From contig CAYVFB010000007.1 of the NCBI GenBank assembly GCA_964450305.1, forward strand, positions 11,354-75,353: a stretch of 64,000 nucleotides of DNA, in the 5' to 3' direction. Source of the stretch: JAAYJG01 sp964450305. GTDB taxonomy: Bacteria; Bacillota; Clostridia; DSM-8532. This document shows, piece after piece, positions 43,185-51,581 of the stretch. The position numbers and the translations under genes are program-made. Below the pieces are notes generated by a model. The model had not been told where the DNA came from, ran no database searches, and saw nothing but the letters and a program-made list of their open reading frames with translations. Numbering within the stretch: position 1 is the stretch's first letter; every line of letters begins with the position of its first letter.

Positions 43185-44542
43185 GTATAAGCTGGAACGA
43201 AGAACAAAGCTCAGTGCTTCAGGGAAAATGGTTTGCATTCAAATGCATGGGTTATTCATTGCTGATGATGGATGCAACGCAGGAAAAGGATCAGGTTTCT
43301 TTGGAGTATATCTTTGAAAAGGCAGACCGGTGGGAGTCTGTACAAGCCACTGTTCCCTGTGACAGTGTTGTTCCTTCAGTGACGGAGGTATTTCCCCAGG
43401 GGGCTCAAATGCAAAATGAAATTGCCCAGGGATATCCGGTTACTTTCCAGCCCAAATCCACAACACAGGATCTTTCCAACTGCTCGACAATGGAGTGGGG
43501 CCCTTTTCATCCATTGCTTCCCCAGCCGATCAAGTTCCAGCTTGATATGAAAGATGAACTGATCGAAAACGCGAAGCTGGTCACAGGCTATAACTACAGG
43601 GGCCTGGAGGAATTGTGTGAGGGTGGGAAGCCGGAGGATATTCTGGAAGTTCTGGAAAGAACCTCTGCGCTCAATGGCTTTCCGCTGGCATTTGCGTTCT
43701 CCCGCGCCATTGAACAGCTTCATGAGGTGCAAGTACCTGAACGGGCACAATGGCTTCGGATGTTCCTGATGGAAATGACTTTTCTGCACGCCGGGCTGCA
43801 AAGCCTGAACAATGTGGCACGAAGCCTTGGACTGATGGCATGCAGCGCAAGGATTTTCAAGCTTTCAAGCCTGTATCAGGAAGCTGCGGCACTGATATGC
43901 CCAAGCCCGCATTTTTTCGGAATGTTGCAAACCGGAGGCTTAAGCCGGGACATTCCAAGAGAAACAATCTTTGCAGTCAATGCAATTCTACAGGAAATGG
44001 AGGGGGAATTAAGTGATATTCAAAGACATTGGCAGAATACAACCTCCATCAGAAAAAGGCTTTCCGGCACGGGCAGGATCGATACAGAGCATGCCTGGAT
44101 GATGACCGGGCGAATGCGCAGAGCGGCAGGCTTGACTGAAGACCTTCGCGGCCTGTCGGTATTGCCGTGGTCAAAGCTGAACCATGTAGTACCGCGAACA
44201 GATGGAAGTGACTGTTTTGCCCGTGCGATGCTGATGTTTGAGGATACTTTACTGTCCCTGGATCTGCTCGATCAAATGGCTGCGGATCTTCCTAAAGGAA
44301 GCATAAAGACAGATTTCCGGATCAATGGATCCGGAGAGGTTTTAGTCTGTGAGCCGGAAGCCTTCGGCGGGATGGCAGTGCGTGTCCGCCAGAAGAGGGC
44401 AAGGATTCAATCCATCCGGATCAGAAATGCCGCAGCCTTGAATATTTCATTTCTGCCCCAATCCCTTAAAGGGATGGAAATCAATGATCTGCCTCTGGTT
44501 GTCTCGACCTTCGAATTGGATTTGTCAGCAATGGAGAAATAG
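43181..44542 (+). CDS. HyfG/HycE-like (NuoC-NuoD fused) large subunit lacking Ni ligands
   Basis: A 453-residue protein. Residues 1-90 are NuoC-like (CDSVVPSVTEVFPQGAQMQNEI); residues 107-453 are the NuoD / group-4 hydrogenase large-subunit domain (GPFHPLLPQ, TGYNYRGLEEL, VPERAQWLRMFLMEM). The first Ni motif, normally ERxCGxCG, reads ERTSALNG (Ser162, Asn165). The C-terminal SFDxCxxC motif reads TFELDLSA (Asp447, Ala450). So none of the four Ni-binding cysteines remains and it cannot be an ordinary [NiFe] hydrogenase. Its electron acceptor or donor is unknown. Last gene of the cluster; the rnf promoter follows. Confidence 0.8.
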   Translation: MSISWNEEQSSVLQGKWFAFKCMGYSLLMMDATQEKDQVSLEYIFEKADRWESVQATVPCDSVVPSVTEVFPQGAQMQNEIAQGYPVTFQPKSTTQDLSNCSTMEWGPFHPLLPQPIKFQLDMKDELIENAKLVTGYNYRGLEELCEGGKPEDILEVLERTSALNGFPLAFAFSRAIEQLHEVQVPERAQWLRMFLMEMTFLHAGLQSLNNVARSLGLMACSARIFKLSSLYQEAAALICPSPHFFGMLQTGGLSRDIPRETIFAVNAILQEMEGELSDIQRHWQNTTSIRKRLSGTGRIDTEHAWMMTGRMRRAAGLTEDLRGLSVLPWSKLNHVVPRTDGSDCFARAMLMFEDTLLSLDLLDQMAADLPKGSIKTDFRINGSGEVLVCEPEAFGGMAVRVRQKRARIQSIRIRNAAALNISFLPQSLKGMEINDLPLVVSTFELDLSAMEK

Positions 44543-44604
44543 CGAAGCTGGCTGTTGATAATAACTTTCACTGTTTCATTTTGTATACAAAAAACAAAAA
44601 TATA

Positions 44605-44633
44605 TTCACAAAACCATTATCCTATGATATCAT
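44605..44633 (+). promoter_or_regulatory. Promoter of the rnf operon
   Basis: TTCACA (44605-44610), 17-bp spacer and TATCAT (44628-44633), each with one mismatch to consensus. It implies a leader of about 150 nt before rnfC and transcription separate from the hydrogenase-like cluster. Confidence 0.65.
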
Positions 44634-44787
44634 GATGAGGAAAAGTGGTTTTGTTTGCTTTGCATTTTCCGTGTGAAAAACAGACTGAAGGAAGTGCCCG
44701 TAGAAGATAGCAGAACAATACAAAATACGGTATTTATACAGAGAGAGAAAACAGAAAGAACCGGTCAAAATGAAATGAGGTGAACCT

Positions 44788-46101
44788 ATGTTAAACTGGA
44801 TATTTCGCGGAGGTGTTCAGGCACCACACCGCAAGCATACCGCCGAAGTGAAAACCGTGACAATCGGCATCCCGTCCAGGGTCATCCTTCCCATGGTTCA
44901 GCACATTGGTGCCCCTTGCTCGCCCGTAGTGAAAAAGGGCGATACGGTGAAGGTGGGACAGGTGATCGGAAGCTCGGACGCCTATGTATCTTCACCGGTA
45001 CATGCCAGCGTATCCGGCATGGTTACCCGCGTAGAGCCCATGCTTTACGCCAGCGGCAAGCCGGTGATGTCTGTGGAGATAGAAGCCGACGGCAGGCAGG
45101 ATGTTCATGAAAGCGTTGTTCCGCCGGTGATTCATACGAAGGATGATTTCCTGAAAGCAATACGAAATTCGGGGCTTGTGGGCTTAGGCGGTGCAGGGTT
45201 TCCAACCCATGTGAAGCTGAACCCCCCGAAAGAAAACAAAATAGATTTCCTCATCATCAATGCTGCCGAGTGTGAACCCTATATCACCTCCGACTATCGT
45301 GAGCTGATGGAAAACCCCGACGGTATCCTCAAAGGCATTCAGCTTGTTCTGGATATGGTGGGTATTCCCAATGCCATTATTGGCATTGAAGACAACAAAC
45401 CAAAAGCCATCCAGCTGCTATCTGAAAAAACTGTTAATGACAAAAGAATTTCAGTAATGTCTCTTCCTGCAAGATATCCGCAGGGTGCTGAAAAAACGCT
45501 GATATACGCCACAACCGGAAGAAAGGTTCCGCCGGGGGGAAAGCTTCCTGCCGATGTTGGCTGTGTTGTGTTAAACGTAAACACTGTTTCCTATATTGCA
45601 GCCTATGTTGAAACAGGCCTTCCAGTGGTTACAAAGCGCATGACCGTGGACGGGCCTGTTGTGAAGGAACCCAAAAATGTTTTCGTGCCTATCGGAACCT
45701 CGCTGAAGGATGTCTTCGATTTTTGCGGCGGTTTTACTTCCAGCCCGTTCAAAATCCTGATGGGCGGCCCAATGATGGGGATTGCTCAGTATTCCCTGGA
45801 AACCTCGGTCATTAAAAACACAAACGCAATTCTTGCGCTGGATAAAAGTGAAGGGGATCTTCCTTCCGAGTCGGCCTGTATCCGCTGCGGCCGGTGTGTG
45901 GAAGCCTGCCCGATGAACCTGATACCCTCCGATATCAACAGGCTTGTAATGGCGGGGAAATATGACGAGCTTGACAAGTTTCATGTGCTGGACTGCATTG
46001 AATGCGGCAGCTGCTCGTATGCATGTCCGGCTAAAAGGTATTTGGTTCAGTCCATACGAATGGGTAAGGATGAGGTGCGCAAGAATGCCAAAAAGGCATA
46101 A
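44788..46101 (+). CDS. rnfC: Rnf complex subunit RnfC
   Basis: A 437-residue peripheral subunit that binds NAD(H) and FMN and carries two [4Fe-4S] clusters. The Gly-rich nucleotide site is GLVGLGGAGFPTHVKL (about residues 130-146), a SLBB-like region follows, and the cluster motifs are CIRCGRCVEACP and CIECGSCSYACP near the C terminus. It accepts electrons from the membrane subunits and reduces NAD+. TGAGGTGA precedes the ATG. First gene of the CDGEAB order typical of Clostridia. Confidence 0.96.
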   Translation: MLNWIFRGGVQAPHRKHTAEVKTVTIGIPSRVILPMVQHIGAPCSPVVKKGDTVKVGQVIGSSDAYVSSPVHASVSGMVTRVEPMLYASGKPVMSVEIEADGRQDVHESVVPPVIHTKDDFLKAIRNSGLVGLGGAGFPTHVKLNPPKENKIDFLIINAAECEPYITSDYRELMENPDGILKGIQLVLDMVGIPNAIIGIEDNKPKAIQLLSEKTVNDKRISVMSLPARYPQGAEKTLIYATTGRKVPPGGKLPADVGCVVLNVNTVSYIAAYVETGLPVVTKRMTVDGPVVKEPKNVFVPIGTSLKDVFDFCGGFTSSPFKILMGGPMMGIAQYSLETSVIKNTNAILALDKSEGDLPSESACIRCGRCVEACPMNLIPSDINRLVMAGKYDELDKFHVLDCIECGSCSYACPAKRYLVQSIRMGKDEVRKNAKKA

Positions 46102-46239
46102 GGTGTGCCTGGCGACAGGTATTGAGTAGAATTGAGTATTGGTTTCACTACGGTGTTTTTTGAGTGAATGCGTGAAATCAGGTATTAAAAATATGTAGAC
46201 ACATTCAGTTGAAACAGAGAGAATTGAGGTGAATCGGCT

Positions 46240-47184
46240 TTGGAAAACAGATTGTTTGTCAGCTCGTCTCCTCATCTGAGGGATCATGTCTCAACCCAGA
46301 GTATCATACGTGATGTCCTGATCGCCCTTGTACCTGCAGCAGCGGCAGGGGTATGGTTTTATGGCCTGCGGTCATTGCTGGTGATTGTTGTAACAATGGC
46401 TGCGGCTGTCGCTTCGGAATACCTGATGCGGCTTGGGTTGAAAAGAGAACAGACCGTGTCTGATTTAAGCGCTGCTGTAACCGGTTTATTACTGGCACTG
46501 AACCTGCCACCCACCATCCCCATCTGGATGGCGATTGTCGGTGCGGTTCTGGCGGTGGCATTGATCAAGCAGCTTTTTGGCGGGCTTGGACAGAACTTCA
46601 TGAACCCGGCCATGGGGGCGAGGGTCATGATGGTGGTAGCCTGGGCCGGCAGAATGACAGCCTGGATCGATCCAGCCACCGACGCGGTGACATCGGCCAC
46701 ACCTCTTGGCATTCTAAAGGAGGGTGGCACCAAGGCTTTATATTTGGACATGTTCTGGGGAAACATCGCCGGTTGTATCGGTGAAACCTCGGCCTTTGCC
46801 ATATTATTGGGTTTTGCATATCTGCTTTTCCGAAAAGTGATCACCTGGCGAATCCCTGTGATCTTTACCGGAACAGTTGCGATTTTAACCTGGGTATTAG
46901 GACCGGAAGGCATGTTTACCGGCGATCCGCTGTATCATGTATTGGGCGGCGGGCTTTTGCTGGGTGCGGTATTTATGGCTACCGACTATGTGACCAGTCC
47001 AATCACCCAAAAGGGAACTGTGATTTATGCCATTGGCTGTGGTGTTTTAACCACGCTGTTCCGCCTGTATGGCAACAATGCGGAGGGAGTTTCCTTCGCC
47101 ATCATCCTGATGAATGTCGTAACGCCGCTGATAGACCGTTACACCGTACCGGTCAGCTTTGGAGGTGAACGCCGTGTGGGATAG
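46240..47184 (+). CDS. rnfD: Rnf complex subunit RnfD
   Basis: A 314-residue membrane subunit with about nine hydrophobic helices. The covalent FMN site is the threonine in VTSATPLGIL. Homologous to NqrB. It starts with TTG at 46240 behind TGAGGTGA, 138 bp after rnfC; the gap carries no terminator I can see. It overlaps rnfG by 11 bp. Confidence 0.95.
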   Translation: MENRLFVSSSPHLRDHVSTQSIIRDVLIALVPAAAAGVWFYGLRSLLVIVVTMAAAVASEYLMRLGLKREQTVSDLSAAVTGLLLALNLPPTIPIWMAIVGAVLAVALIKQLFGGLGQNFMNPAMGARVMMVVAWAGRMTAWIDPATDAVTSATPLGILKEGGTKALYLDMFWGNIAGCIGETSAFAILLGFAYLLFRKVITWRIPVIFTGTVAILTWVLGPEGMFTGDPLYHVLGGGLLLGAVFMATDYVTSPITQKGTVIYAIGCGVLTTLFRLYGNNAEGVSFAIILMNVVTPLIDRYTVPVSFGGERRVG

Positions 47185-47752
47185 CATTATCAAACCAACC
47201 CTGGTGCTTTTCATTGTTTGTGTTGTCATTGCAGGCTCGCTGGCCTACGTGAACAGTATAACCATCGATACCATACAGCAAAACACACTGCTTCAGCAGG
47301 AAGAATTCCGCCGCCAGGTTCTAAAGGAAGCAAAGACATTTGAGCAGGTTCAGCAGAAGGGTATTGCTGAGGAAGTGAAAGATATTTATACCGGTTATGC
47401 AGGAGACGACCCTGTGGGCTATGTCGTTGAGGTTGTCTCAAAGGGGTATGGCGGTGCCATCAGCATGACGGTGGGTGTGAATATGGAAGGTGTCATCACC
47501 GGCATTGTCATTGGCAGTAACAATGAAACCCCCGGTCTTGGCTCAAAAGCCACAGGCGGGGATTTTATCAGTCAGCTCAGCGCCATCACCCTGAGTGACA
47601 TTTCCCAAAACGCGCTGGTTGTCGTGAAGCAGCAGCCAAAAGCCAACAACGAGGTGCAGGCTGTTTCCGGAGCGACCATTTCTTCACGCGGTATTACCAG
47701 AGGTGTTCAGGCAGCTCTTGACGCTGTGAAAACTGTAAAGGGGGGAGACTGA
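47174..47752 (+). CDS. rnfG: Rnf complex subunit RnfG
   Basis: A 192-residue subunit with one N-terminal membrane helix and an outer FMN-binding domain. The covalent FMN threonine lies in VSGATISSRG near the C terminus, the canonical SGAT motif. The GTG at 47174 is chosen because GGAGGTGA ends 5 bp upstream. It overlaps rnfD. Confidence 0.94.
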   Translation: MWDSIIKPTLVLFIVCVVIAGSLAYVNSITIDTIQQNTLLQQEEFRRQVLKEAKTFEQVQQKGIAEEVKDIYTGYAGDDPVGYVVEVVSKGYGGAISMTVGVNMEGVITGIVIGSNNETPGLGSKATGGDFISQLSAITLSDISQNALVVVKQQPKANNEVQAVSGATISSRGITRGVQAALDAVKTVKGGD

Positions 47753-47753
47753 T

Positions 47754-48440
47754 ATGGCCAAAGCAAAATCAAAATCTCTGCCGACCTTAACAAATGGCTT
47801 TTTTAAGGAGAACCCTGTATTAAGGCTTGTATTGGGTACATGCCCCACGCTGGCGGTGACGACAATGGCAAAGAACGCGATTGGTATGGGTATTGCCGCT
47901 ACCTTCGTGCTTCTTGGGTCCAACATCGTCATATCCCTGATCCGAAAAATTGTTCCGGACAAGGTTAGAATTCCAGTCTTCATAACGGTTATCGCGGGGT
48001 TTACAACGATTGTCCAGATGCTGCTGCAGGCTTTTGCACCGGATATATATAAAGAACTGGGCATTTATATCCCTCTTATCGTTGTAAACTGTATCATATT
48101 AGCCCGGGCAGAGATGTTTGCCTGTAAAAATTCCGTAGGAATGTCCATCCTCGACGCTCTGGGCATGGGTGCAGGCTTTACCATCGCGCTGTTGATCATG
48201 GGCTCCATCCGCGAAATCCTGGGTTCAGGCACATGGATGGGCATTACACTAACAAAGAACCTGTTTGATCCAGCCGTTCTGATGATCCTGCCGCCAGGAG
48301 GCTTCCTGGCCTTTGGTTTTATTATTGCAGCCATGAACAAGTTTTCCTCTTTGAAGATCAGAAACAAGGAAATTGCGTCGGGCTGCGGCATGAATTGTCC
48401 CGGCTGCAGCAACGGTATCGATGGAGGTGATCCGGCATGA
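47754..48440 (+). CDS. rnfE: Rnf complex subunit RnfE
   Basis: A 228-residue membrane subunit with six hydrophobic helices, homologous to NqrD and paralogous to RnfA; LRLVLGTCPTLAVTT holds the conserved cysteine that helps bind the intramembrane iron-sulfur cluster. It ends with a Cys-rich tail (GCGMNCPGCSNG), three cysteines within eight residues, beyond the last helix. It overlaps rnfA by 4 bp. Confidence 0.94.
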   Translation: MAKAKSKSLPTLTNGFFKENPVLRLVLGTCPTLAVTTMAKNAIGMGIAATFVLLGSNIVISLIRKIVPDKVRIPVFITVIAGFTTIVQMLLQAFAPDIYKELGIYIPLIVVNCIILARAEMFACKNSVGMSILDALGMGAGFTIALLIMGSIREILGSGTWMGITLTKNLFDPAVLMILPPGGFLAFGFIIAAMNKFSSLKIRNKEIASGCGMNCPGCSNGIDGGDPA

Positions 48441-49018
48441 AGGAAATCATTTTGATTGCGATATCGGCGATTTTAGTTGAAAACTTTGTTTTGTCCAAGT
48501 TTTTGGGTATATGCCCGTTCCTCGGGGTATCCAAGAAATCTTCAACAGCCCTGGGCATGGGCGGCGCGGTGATTTTTGTCATGGTACTGTCCTCCGCTGC
48601 CACCTGGGCGGTGAATGAATACCTTTTAAAGCCATTTGACCTGGTCTATATGCAAACCATCGCATTTATCCTGGTGATCGCTGCACTGGTGCAATTTGTT
48701 GAAACCGTGCTGAAAAAGCTTCTGCCTGCGCTGTATAAGGCCCTGGGGATTTACCTTCCGCTGATCACCACAAACTGTGCAGTGTTGGGCTCTGCTCTTT
48801 TAAACATGGAAAGGAACTACACCTTCCTTCAAGCCGTTGTTTTTGGCTTTTCAGCCGCAGCAGGGTTTTCACTGGCGTTGATCATTTTTTCCGGTGTTCG
48901 CGAAAGAATGGAAACCAATGATATTCCGGTTGCGTTCCAGGGGCTGCCCATCACATTGATCGCAGCAGCGCTGGTATCCGTTGCCTTTATCGGTTTCACG
49001 GGCTTGTTTGGAATTTAA
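48437..49018 (+). CDS. rnfA: Rnf complex subunit RnfA
   Basis: A 193-residue membrane subunit with six hydrophobic helices, homologous to NqrE. SKFLGICPFLGVS contains the conserved cysteine partnering RnfE, and LITTNCAVLG the second. It transfers electrons across the membrane and takes part in ion translocation. Overlaps rnfE by 4 bp (ATGA). Confidence 0.95.
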   Translation: MKEIILIAISAILVENFVLSKFLGICPFLGVSKKSSTALGMGGAVIFVMVLSSAATWAVNEYLLKPFDLVYMQTIAFILVIAALVQFVETVLKKLLPALYKALGIYLPLITTNCAVLGSALLNMERNYTFLQAVVFGFSAAAGFSLALIIFSGVRERMETNDIPVAFQGLPITLIAAALVSVAFIGFTGLFGI

Positions 49019-49119
49019 CGGTAAGAAGAAAGAATAGTGGATATAGCTGATCTGGTTATTGTTGAAAGTTAAAACCGGATTGTTGGGTAAGGTTGTTTTA
49101 CAGAGAGTGAGGTGACTTT

Positions 49120-49917
49120 ATGATGCAAATAATGATCCCAATCCTCATCATATCAGGCATGGGTTTGGTTTTTGGCCTGGCGTTGTCTTATGCGTCCAAA
49201 AAGTTTGCCGTGGAAGCCGATGAACGCGTCGAGGCGGTTCGTGGCGCTTTACCCGGCGCAAACTGCGGGGCTTGCGGGTATAGCGGCTGTGATCAGTATG
49301 CCGATGCGATCGTTGCAGGGGCTGAGATCAACAAATGCCCGGTTGGCGGAAATGCTGTTGTCGAACAGATTAGCGAGATCATGGGTGTGGAAGCGTCTTC
49401 CATTGAAAAGTATGTTGCCAGGGTCATGTGCAATGGTACCTGGGATAAAGTACTAATTAAATTTGACTATGATGGCATTACCGACTGCAAATCGGCTGCT
49501 ACCATGGCCGGAGGGCCATCTGCCTGCATTTATGGTTGTGTGGGCCTGGGAAGCTGCAAAAAGGTATGTCCTTTTGGCGCGATTGAAGTGCATAACGGAC
49601 TGGCGAGAATCATCGAATCAAAGTGCAATGCCTGTGGGAAATGCGTTGCCGAATGTCCAAAGACCATCATCAAGCTGGTTCCTGCGAAGGCCGAGGTATC
49701 GGTTGTCTGCAGCAACCACGAAAAGGGTGCTGTTGCCCGCAAAAACTGCAAGGTTTCCTGTATCGCCTGTCAAAAATGCGTGAAGGAATGCCCCATGAAT
49801 GCAATTACGATGGATAATCTGTGCGCGGTGATCGATACATCCATATGTGATAATTGCGGTAAATGCATCGCAGTTTGTCCTTCAGGCACGATTTTAAAAT
49901 ATCAGGGACATCATTAA
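49120..49917 (+). CDS. rnfB: Rnf complex subunit RnfB (ferredoxin-oxidising)
   Basis: A 265-residue subunit: one N-terminal membrane helix (residues 5-27), a [4Fe-4S] domain of the Fe-S superfamily (ANCGACGYSGCDQYADAI, then NKCPVGG), and ferredoxin-like domains with several CxxCxxCxxxCP motifs (CKKVCP, CNACGKCVAECP, CIACQKCVKECP, CDNCGKCIAVCP). It takes electrons from reduced ferredoxin. Last gene of the operon; a second ATG lies at 49123. No convincing terminator follows. Confidence 0.96.
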   Translation: MMQIMIPILIISGMGLVFGLALSYASKKFAVEADERVEAVRGALPGANCGACGYSGCDQYADAIVAGAEINKCPVGGNAVVEQISEIMGVEASSIEKYVARVMCNGTWDKVLIKFDYDGITDCKSAATMAGGPSACIYGCVGLGSCKKVCPFGAIEVHNGLARIIESKCNACGKCVAECPKTIIKLVPAKAEVSVVCSNHEKGAVARKNCKVSCIACQKCVKECPMNAITMDNLCAVIDTSICDNCGKCIAVCPSGTILKYQGHH

Positions 49918-50040
49918 ATGATGCTGCCATTCATACAGTTATCATGGGGCATCCAAGCCCCCAACAAAAAAACGTTTGAAATGAAAAAGCGATTATGAAC
50001 CTATAAAAAAGGATTCTGATGGATGGCAGGAGTTAATTAC

Positions 50041-50167
50041 TCAACTTTCCCACCTCAACTTGTGAGTAGTGTTTTGAGGCGCTGATATAGGCAAACGGAT
50101 GTGTGATTCACATCTCCGTCGTTAGCATGCTGTTTAGGCTGGCACCCAAAACACTGTGGGAAGGTTG
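50041..50167. repeat. 127-bp element with terminal inverted repeats
   Basis: Left arm TCAACTTTCCCAC (50041-50053) then a small hairpin CTCA/TGAG and AGTGTTTTG (50068-50076); right arm CAAAACACT GTGGGAAGGTTGA (50146-50167). The arms pair over 22 positions with one mismatch and one 14-nt interruption. No ORF inside, so at most a non-autonomous element. The gap 49918-50567 contains this element, a promoter and repeat copy B. Confidence 0.5.
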
Positions 50168-50173
50168 ATTTAA

Positions 50174-50202
50174 GTAAACAAAAAACGCAGGTTGTGATAT
50201 AA
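50174..50202 (+). promoter_or_regulatory. Promoter reading into repeat copy B and the lipoprotein gene
   Basis: TAAACA (50174-50179), 17-bp spacer and TATAAT (50197-50202) preceded by TG, an extended -10. Copy B starts 7 bp later, so it would be transcribed as the 5' leader. Confidence 0.55.
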
Positions 50203-50208
50203 TGGTAA

Positions 50209-50534
50209 TTATCAAATGCTCCTAGGACCCCTGCCTCAGAGCGTATTTTTGCCCTTTAGGCAAAAAACGCGTGGGATACAAAAACCGATTTTACCTTCAG
50301 TGGCGGGTTTCAATCCCCCACTGAAGGAGGCTGGTCGCAAGCTGAAGCTTGCTGCTCGCCCATGCAACCTGGCTCGCGGACCGTTCATAACTGCCAGAGA
50401 CAGTTATGAACCAGTTGCACACAAAACGCGCAAGTCAGGAGTGTACCGCAGGCTTCAGCTGAGGAACACTCCCCCTGAAGGTGCTTTCAGCGCCCGCGTT
50501 TTGGCGCACAATTCGCGCAAGCGCTCATTGAATT
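50209..50534 (+). repeat. Large multi-hairpin dispersed repeat, copy B
   Basis: About 325 bp matching the reverse complement of 16325-16706 (copy A) without its internal duplication. Consecutive hairpins: TTTTTGCC/GGCAAAAA, CCTTCAGTGG/CCACTGAAGG, GCAAGCT/AGCTTGC, GTTCATAACTG/CAGTTATGAAC, GAGTGT/ACACTC, GGTGCT/AGCGCC. It ends 34 bp before the lipoprotein ATG. Transcribed from the promoter at 50174-50202. Confidence 0.8.
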
Positions 50535-50567
50535 AGCTGAATGATCAGCTTGGAGGGAGAGAATGAT

Positions 50568-51047
50568 ATGAAGAATCGAACAACGACTCCTGTACTTATT
50601 CTGCTCATGCTCATCTCAACTTTAGTCTTTCCGGCCTGCAGGGGAAGCGCATCCTTATCTGTCAGCCTGTCGGCCGAGGACATCATACTGGCCGTTAAGA
50701 CGGATGAGCAATGGAATGTTGTAGAGAGCAATGTTTTTCAAAGGGGAGATATCATCGGCCTGGTGATGTTAAATGTTTCAGGCTTCAAAAAGGGCGATGA
50801 TGGTCTGAACTGGATGGAGATTGATTTACAGGTGAAAGGGCCGGACGGAGAAGTTGTCCTGGATGAAAAGGAACTTTTGGGAGAATCAGGCCATTTTGAT
50901 ATGGAAAACAATACTGCAGAATCACCGCTGGGTTCTTTTTATACCCAAAATGATATGCCGACCGGCGAGTATGTTATGAAGGTTACCCTCTATGACAAGG
51001 TTGGCAAAGGCAGCATAGCGCACAGTGAAAAAATCATCATAGAATAA
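50568..51047 (+). CDS. Putative lipoprotein, function unknown
   Basis: A 159-residue protein with a Sec signal (Lys/Arg start, hydrophobic residues 8-22) and a plausible though atypical lipobox LVFPAC at the end. The mature part is beta-rich with several Asp/Gly-rich turns and resembles an Ig-like or C2-like extracellular domain only in a general way. GGAGGGAG precedes the ATG at 50568. Monocistronic, with repeat copy B forming its leader. No function inferred. Confidence 0.65.
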   Translation: MKNRTTTPVLILLMLISTLVFPACRGSASLSVSLSAEDIILAVKTDEQWNVVESNVFQRGDIIGLVMLNVSGFKKGDDGLNWMEIDLQVKGPDGEVVLDEKELLGESGHFDMENNTAESPLGSFYTQNDMPTGEYVMKVTLYDKVGKGSIAHSEKIIIE

Positions 51048-51060
51048 GATGTCAGGGTAT

Positions 51061-51091
51061 TCTTCCGGGTGGGCATGTCCGCCCCGGAAGA
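51061..51091. terminator. Hairpin between convergent genes
   Basis: TCTTCCGGG (51061-51069) pairs with CCCGGAAGA (51083-51091), with additional pairing inside the loop. No T tract follows on either strand, so termination is uncertain. Confidence 0.4.
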
Positions 51092-51176
51092 GCACCTAAA
51101 AAAATGAAGCCTGTCAGTCAAAGCTTATAGGCAATCTTTTATTCCGAAAGATCAGACTGTCCCACCTGCAACAGGA

Positions 51177-51503
51177 TCATACAGGGTTTCCCACGGCAAG
51201 ATGAAGCTGATCTGCAACACCTGCGGGCAGCTCCAGAATGCAGTAAGCGTTTTTGCAGGTTTTGCCGGTTTTCCAGGGCATCATGTTTTTTTCGATTTTA
51301 ACAATCGTCATTGCCGCATCCAGGTATACGACATCAATGGATATTTTCATGAAAAAGGTGTGGATGGATTTACAGGGAACCAGCAACAGCCCATAATCCA
51401 CATCCCTTTTTCCCATCAAACCCAAAAACCTGCGAGCGAAAGTGTCGGCAGTACGGATCGGGTATTCGATGGAGAAAGAGTGCAATCGATCTTTTTTATA
51501 CAT
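51177..51503 (-). CDS. DUF192-family protein
   Basis: A 108-residue small beta protein of the DUF192 family. Recognisable segments are ADTFARRFLGLMGK, LLVPCKSIHTFFMKISIDVVY and the C-terminal ILELPAGVADQL. The family's role is unknown; in archaea and bacteria it is often exported, but this copy has no signal peptide. No strong ribosome binding site is visible, so the start is tentative. It is convergent with the lipoprotein gene. Confidence 0.82.
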   Translation of the reverse strand: MYKKDRLHSFSIEYPIRTADTFARRFLGLMGKRDVDYGLLLVPCKSIHTFFMKISIDVVYLDAAMTIVKIEKNMMPWKTGKTCKNAYCILELPAGVADQLHLAVGNPV

Positions 51504-51581
51504 ATTCAGACAACAACCTTTCCAAATATATTTACAGGTTTACAATACAGCTTTTCCCCCAAAAGAGAAAGAATAAACAGT

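Noticed and set aside
49945..49963. Hairpin TGGGGC...GCCCCCA after rnfB as a terminator
   Set aside because: The run next to it is A-rich on the plus strand, so no U tract follows on that strand, and on the minus strand the T run precedes the hairpin. It does not fit a terminator for either direction.
50216..50536. Reading frame through repeat copy B as a gene
   Set aside because: No good start site, and it is composed of hairpin repeats. Kept only as a finding about frame retention.
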